This document shows positions 6,707-13,066 of a stretch of 14,188 nt of DNA, piece after piece. The notes beneath the pieces are model-generated. The model saw nothing but the letters and a program-made list of their open reading frames with translations. It was not told where the DNA came from and made no database searches. Within the stretch, counting starts at the first letter, position 1; every line of letters begins with the position of its first letter. The translations under genes and the position numbers were made by a program. Location: positions 1-14,188 of the forward strand of contig JBOGED010000277.1 of the NCBI GenBank assembly GCA_050743625.1. Direction: 5' to 3'. This DNA comes from JBOGED01 sp050743625. GTDB lineage: Bacteria > Actinomycetota > Nitriliruptoria > Euzebyales > Egibacteraceae.

Positions 6707-7574
6707 CGACGGGGACCTCGCCCGAGTCCAACAGTGGATGCAAGCGGCGCTCCTGCACCCGGAGGCGGCAGGAGCGGACCGGATGATCAGGGCCTCCTCC
6801 CGGCTGAGCGCGGAGCAACGCCTAAGCATCTACCAGCGGGGTTACCGGCTTCGACTGCTGGAGTGCATGCGGGCCCTGTACCCCGCCCTGCGCCATCTGC
6901 TGGGCCCGGAGGTGTTCGACTGGTTCGCCCTCGACCACCTCGACGCGCACCCGTCACGCAGCTACACGCTGCTCCACCTCGACGACCGCTTCGTCGAGCA
7001 CCTGCGGGCGACCCGTCCGGACCGCGACCTGTCGCCGGAACGCCGGGAGGTGTGGCCGGACTTCGTCATCGACCTCGCCCGATTGGAGCGGACGTTCAAC
7101 GAGGTGTACAACGCGGCGGGCACCGAGCGCGGGCCGGTCGTCCACCCCGAGGATCTTCCGCGGGGGCCGGATGACGTCTGTTGGACGGATGCGGTCTTGG
7201 AGACGGCGCCCTGCCTTCGCCTTCTGCGCACGTGCTTTCCCGCGCACACGTATCTCGGCGCGGTCCGGCAAGGCCAAGATCCCGAGTTGCTCCCGCCACG
7301 CGCGACGTGTATTGCGGTCAACCGCCGCGACTACATGGTCACGATCACCGAGCTGGAACCATCCGCATATCGCATGCTCGAGGCGTTGGCGGCAGGTATG
7401 TCCATCGGAGCGGCCGCCTGCCGGGTCCCAGACGCGGCGGACGCCAAAGTCTGGAGCTGGCTGCGAGGTTGGGCGGCCCAACGCTTCTTCGCCACGATCG
7501 TTGCCGACCTGGCGGCCACTCCCACCGGTCTGAGCGGTCCCGTAAATGACGATGTCGAGAGAGGAGATCCCTGA
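6699..7574 (+). CDS. DUF2063-type MNIO partner protein
   Basis: The N-terminal half reads as the DUF2063 domain (putative DNA-binding fold) seen in MbnC-, HvfC- and BufC-like partners: LSAEQRLSIYQRGYRLRLLE, CMRALYPALRHLLGPEVFDW, LDAHPSRSYTLLHLDDRFVE (about 36-100). In this role the family is thought to present the precursor peptide to the MNIO enzyme, not to bind DNA. The C-terminal part (about 190-291) includes a helical, winged-helix-like segment (YRMLEALAAGMSIGAAACRV). The gene is 291 residues long. It starts 8 bp inside the MNIO gene and ends with TGATG, sharing one base with the next start, so translation of the three genes is probably coupled. Confidence 0.85.
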   Translation: MPSDGDLARVQQWMQAALLHPEAAGADRMIRASSRLSAEQRLSIYQRGYRLRLLECMRALYPALRHLLGPEVFDWFALDHLDAHPSRSYTLLHLDDRFVEHLRATRPDRDLSPERREVWPDFVIDLARLERTFNEVYNAAGTERGPVVHPEDLPRGPDDVCWTDAVLETAPCLRLLRTCFPAHTYLGAVRQGQDPELLPPRATCIAVNRRDYMVTITELEPSAYRMLEALAAGMSIGAAACRVPDAADAKVWSWLRGWAAQRFFATIVADLAATPTGLSGPVNDDVERGDP

Positions 7575-8779
7575 TGGTGAACGACTTCTTGACGAAATAC
7601 CCGATCGATCCCCAGAAACCGATCGAGACCGTGGACGAGTTGGCCATGCATCTGCTCCATGCCGCACAACTCGAGATGTCGACGATCCCGCTCTACCTGT
7701 ACCCCGCCTACTCGATCCAGACACGGGGCTACTCGCAGTGGGATCCGGGCGTCTCGGCATTCCGCGCGATCAGGAGCGTCGTGATCGAAGAGATGCTCCA
7801 CCTCGCACTCGCTCGCAACCTCATGGTGGCAATCGGCTGCGGGGACCGGATCACATTCTATGACCAGGACTTTGTACCGAAGTACCCGAGCCCTATGCTC
7901 CATCGCATTCCCACGCTCATGCTGAGCCTCGAACCCTGCTCTCAGGATCTGATGAAGAGCATCTTCATGCCTCTCGAGCTACCGGAGAAGACCGATGCCC
8001 CTCCAGAAGGAGGTCAATATCACACGATCGGGCAGTTCTACAAGGCAATCCAGGACGGGTTCGACGCGTTGGACGGTCCAGAGCTCTGGAAGCATAACCG
8101 ACCGGATTTGCAATACTCTCACGCGTATTGGAACAACGACGGCGGTGGCAGCCCAGTGGTCGTGACGGACCTGGAGAGCGCAAAGGAGGCGATCCTCACG
8201 ATCGTGGAGCAGGGTGAGGGAATCGACCCGGACCAAGGGACGGTCCCGATCGATCCCACAAAACCGACGCCCGGCCTGGATGAATTGTCACACTACGCCA
8301 AGTTCAAGCGCATTGCCGATGGCATCGACAAGATCGGCATCGTCTATCCGGTACCCACCAATCCCAGAGCAGCCCACCTCCAAACCGAGGGGTCCGCCTC
8401 GAAGCTGATCGACCTGTTCAATGCGGCCTATTGCTTCGTTCTGTGCATACTCGACGAGATCTATTCCGCATCCAGCGAGGACATCGCTCCTGGGAGCCAC
8501 AGCCGGCGATACGGGCTCGAGCGCAAGTTCATCGCCGCGATGGGCGGGCTGCTGTATCCCATAGCCGACCTCCTCGTGCAAACGCCGCTGTCACCACCCG
8601 CCGGCAGGACCGGACGAGAGCCGCACCTCGCCCCTACGTTCGAGTTCTATTCGTTTCCCGAGGATCAGCCGAAGAAAAGTCACCTCACCGACTTGTGCAA
8701 CAAGGCAATCGTGGACTTCCCCACTCTCGGAGGCGATAACAGCGTCCGTTGGTTGATCTCCCAAATGCCAGAAATTTGA
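7574..8779 (+). CDS. ferritin-like diiron protein, VioB/iminophenyl-pyruvate dimer synthase-like
   Basis: This 401-residue protein matches the ferritin-like domain (PF12902 type) of VioB-like proteins. The first helix has HLLHAAQLEMSTIPLYLYPA with ligand Glu34. The second has AIRSVVIEEMLHLALARNLM with an ExxH at Glu73-His76. A second helical pair follows after residue 250 (AKFKRIADGI; FNAAYCFVLCILDEIYSA, about 285-300), so the domain is long and split by an insert. Known members bind metal and act in tailoring of small molecules, although VioB itself couples imino acids with heme. ATG 7574 shares one base with the upstream stop and has GAGGAG just ahead, so it belongs to the MNIO operon. It may supply a second oxidation step or iron handling. 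The exact reaction is unknown. Confidence 0.85.
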   Translation: MVNDFLTKYPIDPQKPIETVDELAMHLLHAAQLEMSTIPLYLYPAYSIQTRGYSQWDPGVSAFRAIRSVVIEEMLHLALARNLMVAIGCGDRITFYDQDFVPKYPSPMLHRIPTLMLSLEPCSQDLMKSIFMPLELPEKTDAPPEGGQYHTIGQFYKAIQDGFDALDGPELWKHNRPDLQYSHAYWNNDGGGSPVVVTDLESAKEAILTIVEQGEGIDPDQGTVPIDPTKPTPGLDELSHYAKFKRIADGIDKIGIVYPVPTNPRAAHLQTEGSASKLIDLFNAAYCFVLCILDEIYSASSEDIAPGSHSRRYGLERKFIAAMGGLLYPIADLLVQTPLSPPAGRTGREPHLAPTFEFYSFPEDQPKKSHLTDLCNKAIVDFPTLGGDNSVRWLISQMPEI

Positions 8780-8803
8780 TCTATCGCTGCCGTGGCCCAA
8801 TGC

Positions 8804-8833
8804 CCGGCCCCGCGGCAACGAGCAGGGGCCCGG
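8804..8833 (+). terminator. terminator of the MNIO operon
   Basis: CCGGCCCC (8804-8811) pairs with GGGGCCCGG (8825-8833) with one bulged C, around a 13-base loop. It begins 24 bp after the stop of the ferritin-like gene. There is no T-run. Confidence 0.5.
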
Positions 8834-8909
8834 CGCCGTCGCAGCCAACCGCTACCAGCTCAGCCCGGCGTGTACCTGAGTTCGCGAACCGCATCGACCA
8901 CCCGCATCC

Positions 8910-9276
8910 CTCTACGAGGAGGGCCGCCTGTTCCGATTCGTGCTCACCGAGGCGGTGCGGTACTGGCGTCCTGGGCCACCTGCGGTGTTGGGTGAGCATC
9001 TGGACCGGCTGTAATCGGCCTTCGCTGTCGGGTGTGTAGATCGGCTCATTCCGTTGCGCGGCGAGGCTAGGGCGGTGCATACCCATGGGTTCTCGATCTA
9101 CGAGAACGACGAGACGCGGGTGACAGTGGAGACCCGCCGCTGACGAGCTGACGATCCGCGATGAGGGAAGATCGCGCCCTATGTCGCGCGATTCGGGCGG
9201 TTCGTGAGTCGACAGCATACGTGAGAAGACGCGAGAAGTGGTCCGCCGCATCGCTGCGGATCTCGCCAGTCAGTGA
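8910..9276 (+). pseudogene. C-terminal relic of a DUF5753 (Scr1-type) HTH regulator
   Basis: Fragments in several frames match the C-terminal domain of actinomycete XRE/DUF5753 regulators in the right order: LYEEGRLFRFVLTEAV, GPPAVLGEHLDRL, SLSGV, LIPLRGEARAVHTHGFSIYE, NDETRVTVET, ELTIRDEG, KIAPYVARFGRFVSRQ, and finally KTREVVRRIAADLASQ ending with TGA 9274-9276. In-frame stops (TAA at about 9012, TGA after VETRR) and at least three frame changes break it. The N-terminal HTH is not found upstream. Such regulators usually pair with a small DUF397 gene; none is visible after it. Confidence 0.75.
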
Positions 9277-9578
9277 CGCCAGCCATCGCGATAAAGCGCT
9301 CACCTATCGCTACATGTGCGTCTGATCCATCAGTGCATGGAGAGGGACGTCGTCGTAACCAATAGCGTCGGCCGGACGCACAGAACTCTGACGCAAGGCC
9401 ACGCACTACGGCGATTGGCGTAAGAAAGATCCCGTTTCTTCGCGTGACCCATGAATGAGATCAACCCTCGCCCCGGGTAGAATCACAGTGCTGAAGCGAA
9501 CGAGGCGACGTCGAGAAGGGGAATGGTCGTCTCGGTTGTTCGTCATCGCCACTCCGCGCCGAGCAAAGGAGATCTCCG
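9277..9578. other. non-coding stretch with promoter for the small secreted peptide
   Basis: No gene is recognisable. A likely promoter has -10 TAGAAT at 9478-9483 and a weak -35 ATGAGA at 9455-9460 with a 17-bp spacer. It points at the 55-residue gene starting at 9579 and implies a leader of about 90 bases. Confidence 0.4.
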
Positions 9579-9746
9579 ATGCGCCGTACCTTGCTCGTTG
9601 CTGCACTGTCCATCGCAATGCTCATGTCGACTGCCTCCGCAGCATCCGCCGTCGACCTCAGTCCCGTTGGCAACCTCGGCCAAGCCGTAGCCGATGTGGC
9701 GAGGACTGTCGTGAGCATCGTTACGGGCGCTGTCAGCGGCGGCTGA
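9579..9746 (+). CDS. small secreted peptide with signal sequence (55 aa)
   Basis: The gene is short but well formed. AAAGGAG at 9565-9571 precedes ATG 9579, and TGA is at 9744-9746. The product starts MRRTLLVAALSIAMLMSTAS, a classic signal peptide with Arg-Arg, a hydrophobic core and Ala-x-Ala cleavage choices near residues 21-24. The predicted mature part is about 31-34 residues: VDLSPVGNLGQ, then AVADVARTVVSIVTGAVSGG. It has no Cys and is rich in small and branched residues. The segment LGQAVADVARTVVSIVTGAV would make an amphipathic helix, so a membrane-active or surface peptide is possible. No family is recognised. It is isolated among relics but shows no damage, which argues that it is still in use. 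Confidence 0.6.
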   Translation: MRRTLLVAALSIAMLMSTASAASAVDLSPVGNLGQAVADVARTVVSIVTGAVSGG

Positions 9747-10011
9747 GCATCCGCCTCGAGGCACCTGGGATGTGTCGACTCACTCGTCTCTTTGACGACT
9801 CCAGTCGACGCATCTCAGTCTGAGGGCATCAGCCGTAGAGACAAACCGGACAGTGGGGGACGGGCTGTTACCCAGCAGCGAATGTTTGCGTGTGATGGCG
9901 AGACCCCTATCCGCGCGAGCGCTTGCGGAACAAGACTGCTCACCCGGGGTCGGCGGTGATGCTCCTTGCCGACGCGGTCGACGTCCTCAACGACCCCGAC
10001 GAGGTCTCACA

Positions 10012-10086
10012 GGCCGGCCGGGACTCCCCGTCTCCTTCTCACGGGGGCCGGCCACCGGAGGGCAACTGAAGGCGGGGTTGCCTTCC
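10012..10086. repeat. two adjacent strong hairpins
   Basis: The first has GGCCGGCC at 10012-10019 and 10046-10053 enclosing CCCGT (10027-10031) paired with ACGGG (10041-10045). The second has GAGGGCAAC (10058-10066) paired with GTTGCCTTC (10077-10085) with one G-T pair; an alternative inner stem is GAAGGC/GCCTTC. They may be terminators or folded recombination DNA. Confidence 0.35.
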
Positions 10087-10122
10087 CGGATCGTCCGACG
10101 AGCGTGTGAGGCATGAGGCCTT

Positions 10123-10172
10123 CCCCGAACAGGGATCTCGGGGCGTATCTGCCCCGTAATCCCTGTTCGGGG
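10123..10172. terminator. 50-bp near-perfect hairpin
   Basis: CCCCGAACAGGGAT (10123-10136) pairs perfectly over 14 bp with 10159-10172. Inside, CGGGGC (10139-10144) pairs with GCCCCG (10151-10156), leaving a 2+2 internal loop and a GTATCT hexaloop. The total is 20 bp. It could be a bidirectional terminator or the fused ends of a small mobile element. A T-run is lacking. Confidence 0.45.
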
Positions 10173-10337
10173 GTTAAATACGCGAGAGAGTCGCCACAGC
10201 CGGCACACCGCGACCCTCGTCACAGGCCAGCCGCCGATCACCGCGACAGGATCTCGCCGCCTCGGCCGCGCAGAGTCAGCTCGACCGCAGCAAGCGCGAG
10301 CAGGTCCTTGCTTGCGTGGCTGTCGAACAGCCGCTAT

Positions 10338-10532
10338 CTACCCCGCATCGGATTCCACGTACACGACTCTCGCGTTGTCGGCAGGCGTCGCGCTGGACGT
10401 GGTGAGCAAGCGGCTCGGCGCGCCACGATCGTGATCACCCACGACACCTATTCCCACTGGATGCCGCAGACCGACGAGCATGCGGTGGCGATGTTCGCCG
10501 CGCATGTGTGGGCAGCTGGCAGTCCTGGGTAG
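10338..10532 (+). pseudogene. tyrosine recombinase C-terminal relic beside tRNA-Ser
   Basis: Three frames together give a recombinase C-terminus: LPRIGFH (10338-10358), then TYTTLALSAGVALDVVSKRL from 10357, then ATIVITHDTYSHWMPQTDEH from 10422 to the stop TAG 10530-10532. The residues DLRH expected after FH are deleted, so the second catalytic Arg is gone. An indel at about 10420 damages the LGH motif. The nucleophile Tyr of DTYSHW remains. It ends 70 bp from the 3' end of tRNA-Ser, in the same layout as the relic beside tRNA-Arg. The two relics differ in sequence (DTYSHWMP against DVYAHVMP), so they are separate elements. Confidence 0.75.
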
Positions 10533-10601
10533 AGAGGGCTGCCTCAGCTCTCGCCAGCGCAGCGCTGCCGATGTCGAGGTCGCTGACCTGCGTGTTCCAG
10601 T

Positions 10602-10688
10602 GGTGGAGGTGGGATTCGAACCCACGAGGGACAAGGTCCCTACGGCATTTCGAGTGCCGCGCACTAGGCCGGTCTATGCGACTCCACC
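10602..10688 (-). tRNA. tRNA-Ser(CGA)
   Basis: On the minus strand GGTGGAG pairs with CTCCACC. The anticodon stem CGGCA/TGCCG holds the loop CTCGAAA, giving anticodon CGA. A long variable arm AGGGAC-CTT-GTCCCT marks class II, and the T arm is GTGGG-TTCGAAT-CCCAC. CCA is not encoded. The base after the acceptor stem is A, where bacterial tRNA-Ser normally has G73, and the sequence beyond is the space next to an integrase relic. The 5' end overlaps the last 15 bases of tadA. Confidence 0.93.
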
Positions 10689-11186
10689 GCGGTCGGGAAT
10701 GGTACTGGGGGAGCGGGCGCGACGCGACTCGGCGCGGCGGGCTTGGAAGAAGCGGCTGAGTAGGGCGCGTGCGTCGTCCGCGAGGACGCCGGAGACGACG
10801 TCCACTTTGTGGTTGAGGCGAGGATCGCGGACCACGTCGTACAACGAGCCGCATGCGCCCGCCTTCGGGTCTCCGGCGCCGTAGACGAGCAGGGGAAGGC
10901 GGGCGAGCACGAGCGCCCCGGCGCACATCGTGCAGGGCTCTAAGGTGACGTAGAGCGCGCAGCCTTCGAGCCGCCAGCCGCCGACGGCTCGGGCGGCGTG
11001 GCGGAGTGCGAGAATCTCGGCGTGGGCGGTCGGGTCCCGGTCGGCCTCCCGGCGGTTCGCGGCGCTGGCGATGACCTGGCCGTCTCGTACGACGACGGCG
11101 CCGACAGGCACGTCATCCGTGGTGGACGCTCGCTTGGCTTGCTCGAGCGCACGGCCCATCCAGATCCGATGCTCCAGCTGTCCCAT
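10674..11186 (-). CDS. tadA: tRNA adenosine(34) deaminase TadA
   Basis: TadA deaminates the wobble A34 of tRNA-Arg(ACG) to inosine in the cytoplasm. The 170-residue protein has the cytidine-deaminase fold with zinc site HAE (His55, proton-shuttling Glu57) and PCTMC (Cys85, Cys88), plus VPVGAVVV and the substrate-loop region GACGSLYDVV. The length suits the family. ATG 11186 is used; the ribosome site is weak, and Met10 is an alternative start. Its last residues (RGGVA) and stop are encoded by the first 15 bases of tRNA-Ser, so the two genes share DNA and probably a transcript. Its substrate tRNA is at 2315-2391. Confidence 0.95.
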   Translation of the reverse strand: MGQLEHRIWMGRALEQAKRASTTDDVPVGAVVVRDGQVIASAANRREADRDPTAHAEILALRHAARAVGGWRLEGCALYVTLEPCTMCAGALVLARLPLLVYGAGDPKAGACGSLYDVVRDPRLNHKVDVVSGVLADDARALLSRFFQARRAESRRARSPSTIPDRGGVA

Positions 11187-11215
11187 GGCCCCAGAACCGT
11201 ATCTGAGAACGCAAG

Positions 11216-11250
11216 CGGGCGGCCGGATTGGGGGAGGAACCGGCCGCCCG
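11216..11250 (-). terminator. terminator between hsp20 and tadA
   Basis: CGGGCGGCCGG (11216-11226) pairs perfectly over 11 bp with 11240-11250 around a 13-base loop. It lies 17 bp beyond the hsp20 stop and 30 bp before tadA, so it likely ends hsp20 transcription. Confidence 0.6.
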
Positions 11251-11267
11251 TTGCTGCCGTGGTGGTG

Positions 11268-11711
11268 TTACGCCTGCTGCGGGTCCGAGGCCGCAGTGGT
11301 GACCGCGATCTTACGCGGCTGCTGGTCTGGCGTGTGCGGGATCTCGAGCTGGAGGATCCCGTTCTTAAACGATGCGGTGATGCTACCGGCGTCGATGCCC
11401 TGTGGGAGCGCGAACGTACGCTGGAAGCGGCCGGTAGAGCGCTCACGACGGACCCAACGACCCTCTTCGACCTTTTCGTCGACCCGCCGCTCGCCGCTGA
11501 CGTTCAGGCGCCCGTCGGCGACCGAAACCTCGACGTCTTCCGGCTGGAATCCCGGTAGCTCCATGCGGACCGACAGGCCCGAGTCGGTGCGGTAGGCGTC
11601 AACCGGCGGAACCAACGCGCCGGCTGGGCTGAACGCCCGCTCCCACCTGGCGTTCACCTCGCGCTGCAGCGTGGCGAGCTCATGCCATGGGTCCCAACGA
11701 ACGAGTACCAT
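11268..11711 (-). CDS. Hsp20/alpha-crystallin small heat shock protein
   Basis: This is an ATP-independent chaperone that holds unfolding proteins in the cytoplasm. ATG 11711 is preceded by AAGGAAGG at good spacing and gives 147 residues starting MVLVRWDPWHELATLQREVN, the normal N-terminus of the family. A longer frame reaching 11843 has no support. The alpha-crystallin domain runs from about 40 to 135: PPVDAYRTDSGLSVRMELPG, VEVSVADGRLNVSGER, GRFQRTFALPQGID, and SITASFKNGILQLEIP near its end. A C-terminal KIAV is the IxI-like anchor. The gene stands alone, with a terminator after it. Upstream, ACTC-agaaaa-GAGT (11741-11754) resembles half of a CIRCE site but with a shorter spacer. Confidence 0.93.
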   Translation of the reverse strand: MVLVRWDPWHELATLQREVNARWERAFSPAGALVPPVDAYRTDSGLSVRMELPGFQPEDVEVSVADGRLNVSGERRVDEKVEEGRWVRRERSTGRFQRTFALPQGIDAGSITASFKNGILQLEIPHTPDQQPRKIAVTTAASDPQQA

Positions 11712-11740
11712 CTCAACCTTCCTTGATCTAAGCCTTATCG

Positions 11741-11754
11741 ACTCAGAAAAGAGT
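11741..11754. promoter_or_regulatory. ACTC-N6-GAGT inverted repeat upstream of hsp20
   Basis: ACTC (11741-11744) and GAGT (11751-11754) are separated by AGAAAA, 30 bp upstream of the hsp20 ATG. Heat-shock operators such as CIRCE share ACTC...GAGT but with N9. This could be an operator variant; the match is short and may be chance. Confidence 0.25.
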
Positions 11755-11830
11755 AGCGCTGAGGAAGGAGATTGCAACCTGCGACGGTGGGCCATGTCGC
11801 ATCGCACGGTGGTGTAATAGAGTAAGCGGC

Positions 11831-12328
11831 ATGACCGGGACAAGTGAGGTCTCGACCTGGCTGACGGCGCACCTGCCGGGGGGCTGGTTCGTCGAGGCGC
11901 CAGAGATCCAGATCGACCGTGACGAGGTTCTCGTCATCGGGCGGCTCGAGGACGCGGGTGGTGACGAGGCCTGCCTGAGATGCATCGAGCGGTTCCGCGA
12001 GGCGACGCGTGACCACCGCATCCGCGTGGCGGTTGAGGCGGAGCGTCAGTTCGGCCGGAAGGTCTCTTGGGGCGCGCGGTGCGGCGACGTCTGCCAGCTG
12101 TTCACGATCCTTACGGTGCCGGCGATGACGCGCTTGCGCTTCGCCGAGCGCGCCGTGCTCGACACCCTGATCGACGCGGGTGTGGCCCGCAGCCGCAGCG
12201 ATGCGCTCGCCTGGTGCGTCCGCTTGGTCGGAGCCAACCAGTCCGAGTGGCTCGACCAGCTCCGCGAGGCCTTTCAGCACGTCCAACGCGTCCGCGCGGC
12301 CGGCCCGAAAGCTCCCGTGCCCGACTGA
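11831..12328 (+). CDS. conserved actinobacterial hypothetical with ribbon-helix-helix-like C-terminus
   Basis: A 165-residue soluble protein. The N-terminal half (WLTAHLPGGWFVEAPEIQID; VLVIGRLED) looks like an alpha-beta domain. The middle has RKVSWGARCGDVCQLFTILT. The C-terminal part, MTRLRFAERAVLDTLIDAGV followed by ARSRSDALAWCVRLV (about 98-135), has the strand-helix-turn-helix rhythm of ribbon-helix-helix DNA-binding proteins. I recall similar proteins in actinomycetes but no assigned function. TAATAG at 11815-11820 is a -10-like box only 10 bp before the ATG, so the mRNA may be almost leaderless. It converges with clpP across a shared hairpin. Confidence 0.8.
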   Translation: MTGTSEVSTWLTAHLPGGWFVEAPEIQIDRDEVLVIGRLEDAGGDEACLRCIERFREATRDHRIRVAVEAERQFGRKVSWGARCGDVCQLFTILTVPAMTRLRFAERAVLDTLIDAGVARSRSDALAWCVRLVGANQSEWLDQLREAFQHVQRVRAAGPKAPVPD

Positions 12329-12338
12329 CGGAGGTGGT

Positions 12339-12377
12339 GTGTGCTGGATACGCGACATATATGTCGCGTCAGCACAC
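12339..12377. terminator. bidirectional terminator between convergent genes
   Basis: GTGTGCTG (12339-12346) pairs with CAGCACAC (12370-12377). Inside is a perfect 20-bp palindrome at 12350-12369 centred on TATA, giving 18 bp in total with a 3-base bulge on the left. It begins 10 bp after the rightward gene and lies 3 bp beyond the clpP stop, so it can serve both. Confidence 0.7.
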
Positions 12378-12379
12378 AA

Positions 12380-12961
12380 CTACCCCTTGAGGGGGACGGG
12401 GCGCTTGGTCGCGATCTCGTCGATCAGGCCGTAGTCCAGCGCCTGGGGGGCCGAGAGCCAGAAGTCGCGGTTCATGTCGGTGTGGATCCGCTCCACGGCC
12501 TTACCGGTGCGGGAGGCGAGGATCTCCTCCATCCGCGCGCGGAGAAGGGCGAACTCGCGGGCGAGGATCTGGATGTCGGACGCGGTGCGGTCGCCAGTGC
12601 CGCCGTGCGGCTGGTGGATCATGACTCGCGCGTTCGGCGTCGCGCTGCGCGTGCCCGTCGCGGTGGCGAGCAGGAACGCTCCCGCCGACGCCGCGATCCC
12701 GATGCAGGTGGTATGCACGGGAGCGCGGAGGAGCTGGATGGTGTCATACAGGGCGAACATCCCAAACGTGTTGCCCCCGGGCGAGTCGATGTACAGGGTG
12801 ATCGGCGCGGCCGAGTCCATCTCCAGCGCCAGCAGTTGCGCGGCGAGCTCGTCAGCCGTCGTCTCCTCGATCGCGCCGCGCAGGAACACGATGCGCTGCT
12901 CGAACAGCCGGGCGAATGGGCTCAGGCGTGCGATCTCGGCAGCTTCCTCAGGTGAGATCAC
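12380..12961 (-). CDS. clpP: ATP-dependent Clp protease proteolytic subunit (ClpP paralogue)
   Basis: The serine peptidase subunit forms tetradecameric chambers fed by ClpX or ClpC. This protein has 193 residues and a complete triad: Ser92 in GIAASAGAF, His116 in VMIHQPHGG, Asp166 in NRDFWLSAP. The oxyanion loop SPGGNTF and the handle region ARMEEILASRTGK are also present. The start is GTG 12961 with GGAGGGTGGAG just upstream. AASAGA in place of the usual AASMGA, together with its solitary position, suggests one of the extra ClpP paralogues of actinomycetes and not the main clpP1P2 pair. It diverges from the SRPBCC-arsR operon, so it may share the palindromic control region. Confidence 0.93.
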   Translation of the reverse strand: MISPEEAAEIARLSPFARLFEQRIVFLRGAIEETTADELAAQLLALEMDSAAPITLYIDSPGGNTFGMFALYDTIQLLRAPVHTTCIGIAASAGAFLLATATGTRSATPNARVMIHQPHGGTGDRTASDIQILAREFALLRARMEEILASRTGKAVERIHTDMNRDFWLSAPQALDYGLIDEIATKRPVPLKG

Positions 12962-12986
12962 GGCTCCACCCTCCTCGGCGGTAGAC

Positions 12987-13049
12987 TACGCAACACGACG
13001 GTTGCGTAACCGTAGCCGTAGGCACGCCGACACGCAACTCAAAGGTTGC
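12987..13049. promoter_or_regulatory. two GCAAC-N6-GTTGC operators
   Basis: Site 1 is TACGCAAC-acgacg-GTTGCGTA (12987-13008) and site 2 is GCAAC-tcaaag-GTTGC (13034-13049). Both have the same half-site and 6-bp spacer, with centres 44 bp apart. They lie between divergent clpP and the SRPBCC gene. A dimeric ArsR-family repressor fits such sites, and arsR is encoded in the operon they precede. Confidence 0.65.
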
Positions 13050-13066
13050 CTATCTGGGGAGGGTCC

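Larger units (their letters stand above)
9747..10337. other. 591-bp stretch without a gene, rich in hairpins
   Basis: It contains the hairpin group at 10012-10086 and the large hairpin at 10123-10172, listed separately. A fragment reading VMLLADAVDVLNDPDEVSQAG (about 9957-10018) has coding-like character but no start or partner. The right part probably belonged to the recombinase gene that survives from 10338, although I cannot match it to that family. Confidence 0.45.

Noticed and set aside
10113..10532. A complete 139-codon gene
   Set aside because: Only the last third matches a recombinase. The preceding motif residues continue in other frames, so it is a relic, not a whole gene.
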